In this document: piece by piece, positions 63,022 through 64,000 of the stretch
Numbering within the stretch: position 1 is the first letter of the stretch
Layout of the letters: each line of letters begins with the position of its first letter
From: Palaemon carinicauda
Lineage: Eukaryota > Arthropoda > Malacostraca > Decapoda > Palaemonidae
Reading direction: 5' to 3'
Assembly: GCF_036898095.1 (NCBI RefSeq)
Contig: NC_090759.1
Location: 17,426,658 to 17,490,657 of the forward strand
DNA length: 64,000 bases
Program-made: the position numbers and the translations under genes
Notes under the pieces: model-generated
What the model was told of the DNA's origin: nothing
Seen by the model: only the letters and a program-made list of their open reading frames with translations
Databases searched by the model: none

Positions 63022-63533
63022 CTGGCAGGCCTGGAAAGAAATGAAATTGCATTGTCATCTAAATCAAGAAAAATGTTAAAATTCATCATGATACATTTAC
63101 CTCTCATAATGAGTGCATTAAGACAAGTAAAACCCTTAAATTTTTGTTAAAGTGGTATTGAAGCAAAAACTTTTTTGACAATGGCTCCCTTGTTCATGGT
63201 TAGTTCATAACTGGTGTATTTTTGCTTTTTTTTTTTATTACATTGCCCTTTATATCAGAAATATTTACTTTTTACAATTAAAGTGCTATGTGGTCTCCAA
63301 GGACTTTCCTGTGAAAGGCTAAAACAGCGACTCCAATATGACATAAATAACAAAGAAATATTGTATAAGGGAAACCCTTGAGTTCAGAGTTGTTAGAACT
63401 TGACACAGCACCTCAGTTGCCGAAATTCGTCTGCTGAATGACATCATTACTATAGCATGTCATCACCTTGTGGAAAGGAACCATTATCCCAGTTGGAGAC
63501 AGTGCTACAATCACATCAATTTGCACCCAACCA
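63022..63533. other. Non-coding DNA downstream of HDDC2
   Basis: No gene or repeat recognised apart from T-runs near 63225. Confidence 0.4.
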
Positions 63534-63843
63534 TTATCCCTTTTACCCCCAAAGGACGTACTGGTACGTTTCACAAAACCCATCCCTTTACCCCCATGGA
63601 TGTACCGGTACGTCCTTGCAAAAAAATGCTATAAATTTTTTTTTTTTTCATATTTTTGATAATTTTTTGAGAAAATTCAGGCATTTTCCAAGAGATTGAG
63701 ACCAACCTGACCTCTCTATGACAAAAATCAAGGCTGTTAGAGCAATTTAAAAAAAATATACTGCAAAATGTGCTGGGAAAAAAATAACCCCTTGGGGGTT
63801 AAGGGTTGGAAATTTCCAAAGAGCCTGGGGGTAAAAGGGTTAT
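63534..63843. mobile_element. MITE-like element
   Basis: About 310 bp with terminal inverted repeats: TTATCCCTTTTACCCCCAAA at the left and the complement of AACCCTTTTACCCCCAGGCT at the right. Internally CGTACTGGTACG and TGTACCGGTACG palindromes repeat, and there is no coding capacity. A TTA duplication is possible but not certain. Confidence 0.5.
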
Positions 63844-64000
63844 CTTCTATTTTTCATTGAGGAAAAAATAAAGCCATGATTGTTGATGTGTAATAAGAAT
63901 ACTGAAATGGTTCAGTAGCAGTATTCAAGTCGTTCTGCATTTTGTTACTAGGAGAGGCAACTGGAGATATTCCAAAGAAAACAGAGTGGCTGGTAAGTCA
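63844..64000. other. Window end, possible exon at 63950-63991
   Basis: TTTGTTACTAG precedes a 42-bp segment that ends GAGTGGCTG followed by GTAAGTCA, so acceptor and donor consensus flank a small open segment (GEATGDIPKKTEWL in one frame). It may be an exon of a downstream or alternative transcript. An AATAAA occurs at 63867. Confidence 0.25.

Noticed and set aside
63457..63699. Overlapping 60-80 codon ORFs
   Set aside because: They fall across the MITE-like repeat and a poly-T tract. Low complexity and no homology.

Overview
The window looks like nuclear DNA of an arthropod, most likely a decapod crustacean. It carries spliced exons of the conserved metazoan gene HDDC2 (5'-deoxynucleotidase, HD domain). 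These are separated by introns packed with DIRS-type (tyrosine-recombinase) retrotransposons, a Tigger/pogo DNA transposon, an I/Jockey-group non-LTR element and short (TAA)n-tailed non-LTR copies. DIRS abundance and this repeat mix fit decapods. The host assignment is inference, since no species marker is present.

Host gene: three HDDC2 coding exons lie on the + strand at 15546-15670, 58411-58582 and 61681-61911. Splice sites are canonical and phases match. Together they encode about 175 residues including the metal-binding H...HD...D residues. Only a short N-terminal exon is missing. The intron between the first two visible exons is 42,740 bp and is almost entirely mobile DNA.

Layout. 1-9156: DIRS element A (inverted termini at 157 and 9156), split by a Tigger element at 4653-7157 with a TA target duplication. 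9157-15065: decayed DIRS B, with a 35-bp tandem array in its gag remnant and three tandem DIRS 3' ends. 15066-16016: host DNA with an HDDC2 exon. 16017-37360: a three-level nest in which DIRS E (22752-28579, all ORFs open) sits in the recombinase gene of DIRS C (16059-30188), which itself sits in the left inverted repeat of DIRS D1. 37493-43953: DIRS D2, whose 3' end and flank duplicate those of D1. 43954-51383: the 3' end of DIRS F, interrupted by a full-length LINE (44132-50703) with two intact ORFs and a 13-bp target duplication. 51384-51868: solo 3' end of DIRS H, abutting DIRS G (51869-58273). 58274-64000: HDDC2 exons, an antisense LINE fragment, a 55-bp minisatellite and a MITE-like repeat.

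How the parts relate: every DIRS copy and the intact LINE have the same orientation as HDDC2. DIRS copies encode gag, RT-RNase H and a tyrosine recombinase in overlapping frames. Their termini show the expected design: unequal inverted repeats plus an internal complementary region (ICR) that copies the circle junction. In C and E the ICR matches both termini perfectly, so their ends can be placed to the base, and both inserted without target duplication. Most older copies are broken by frameshifts, stops and homopolymer slippage. E and the LINE are the only autonomous elements that look intact.
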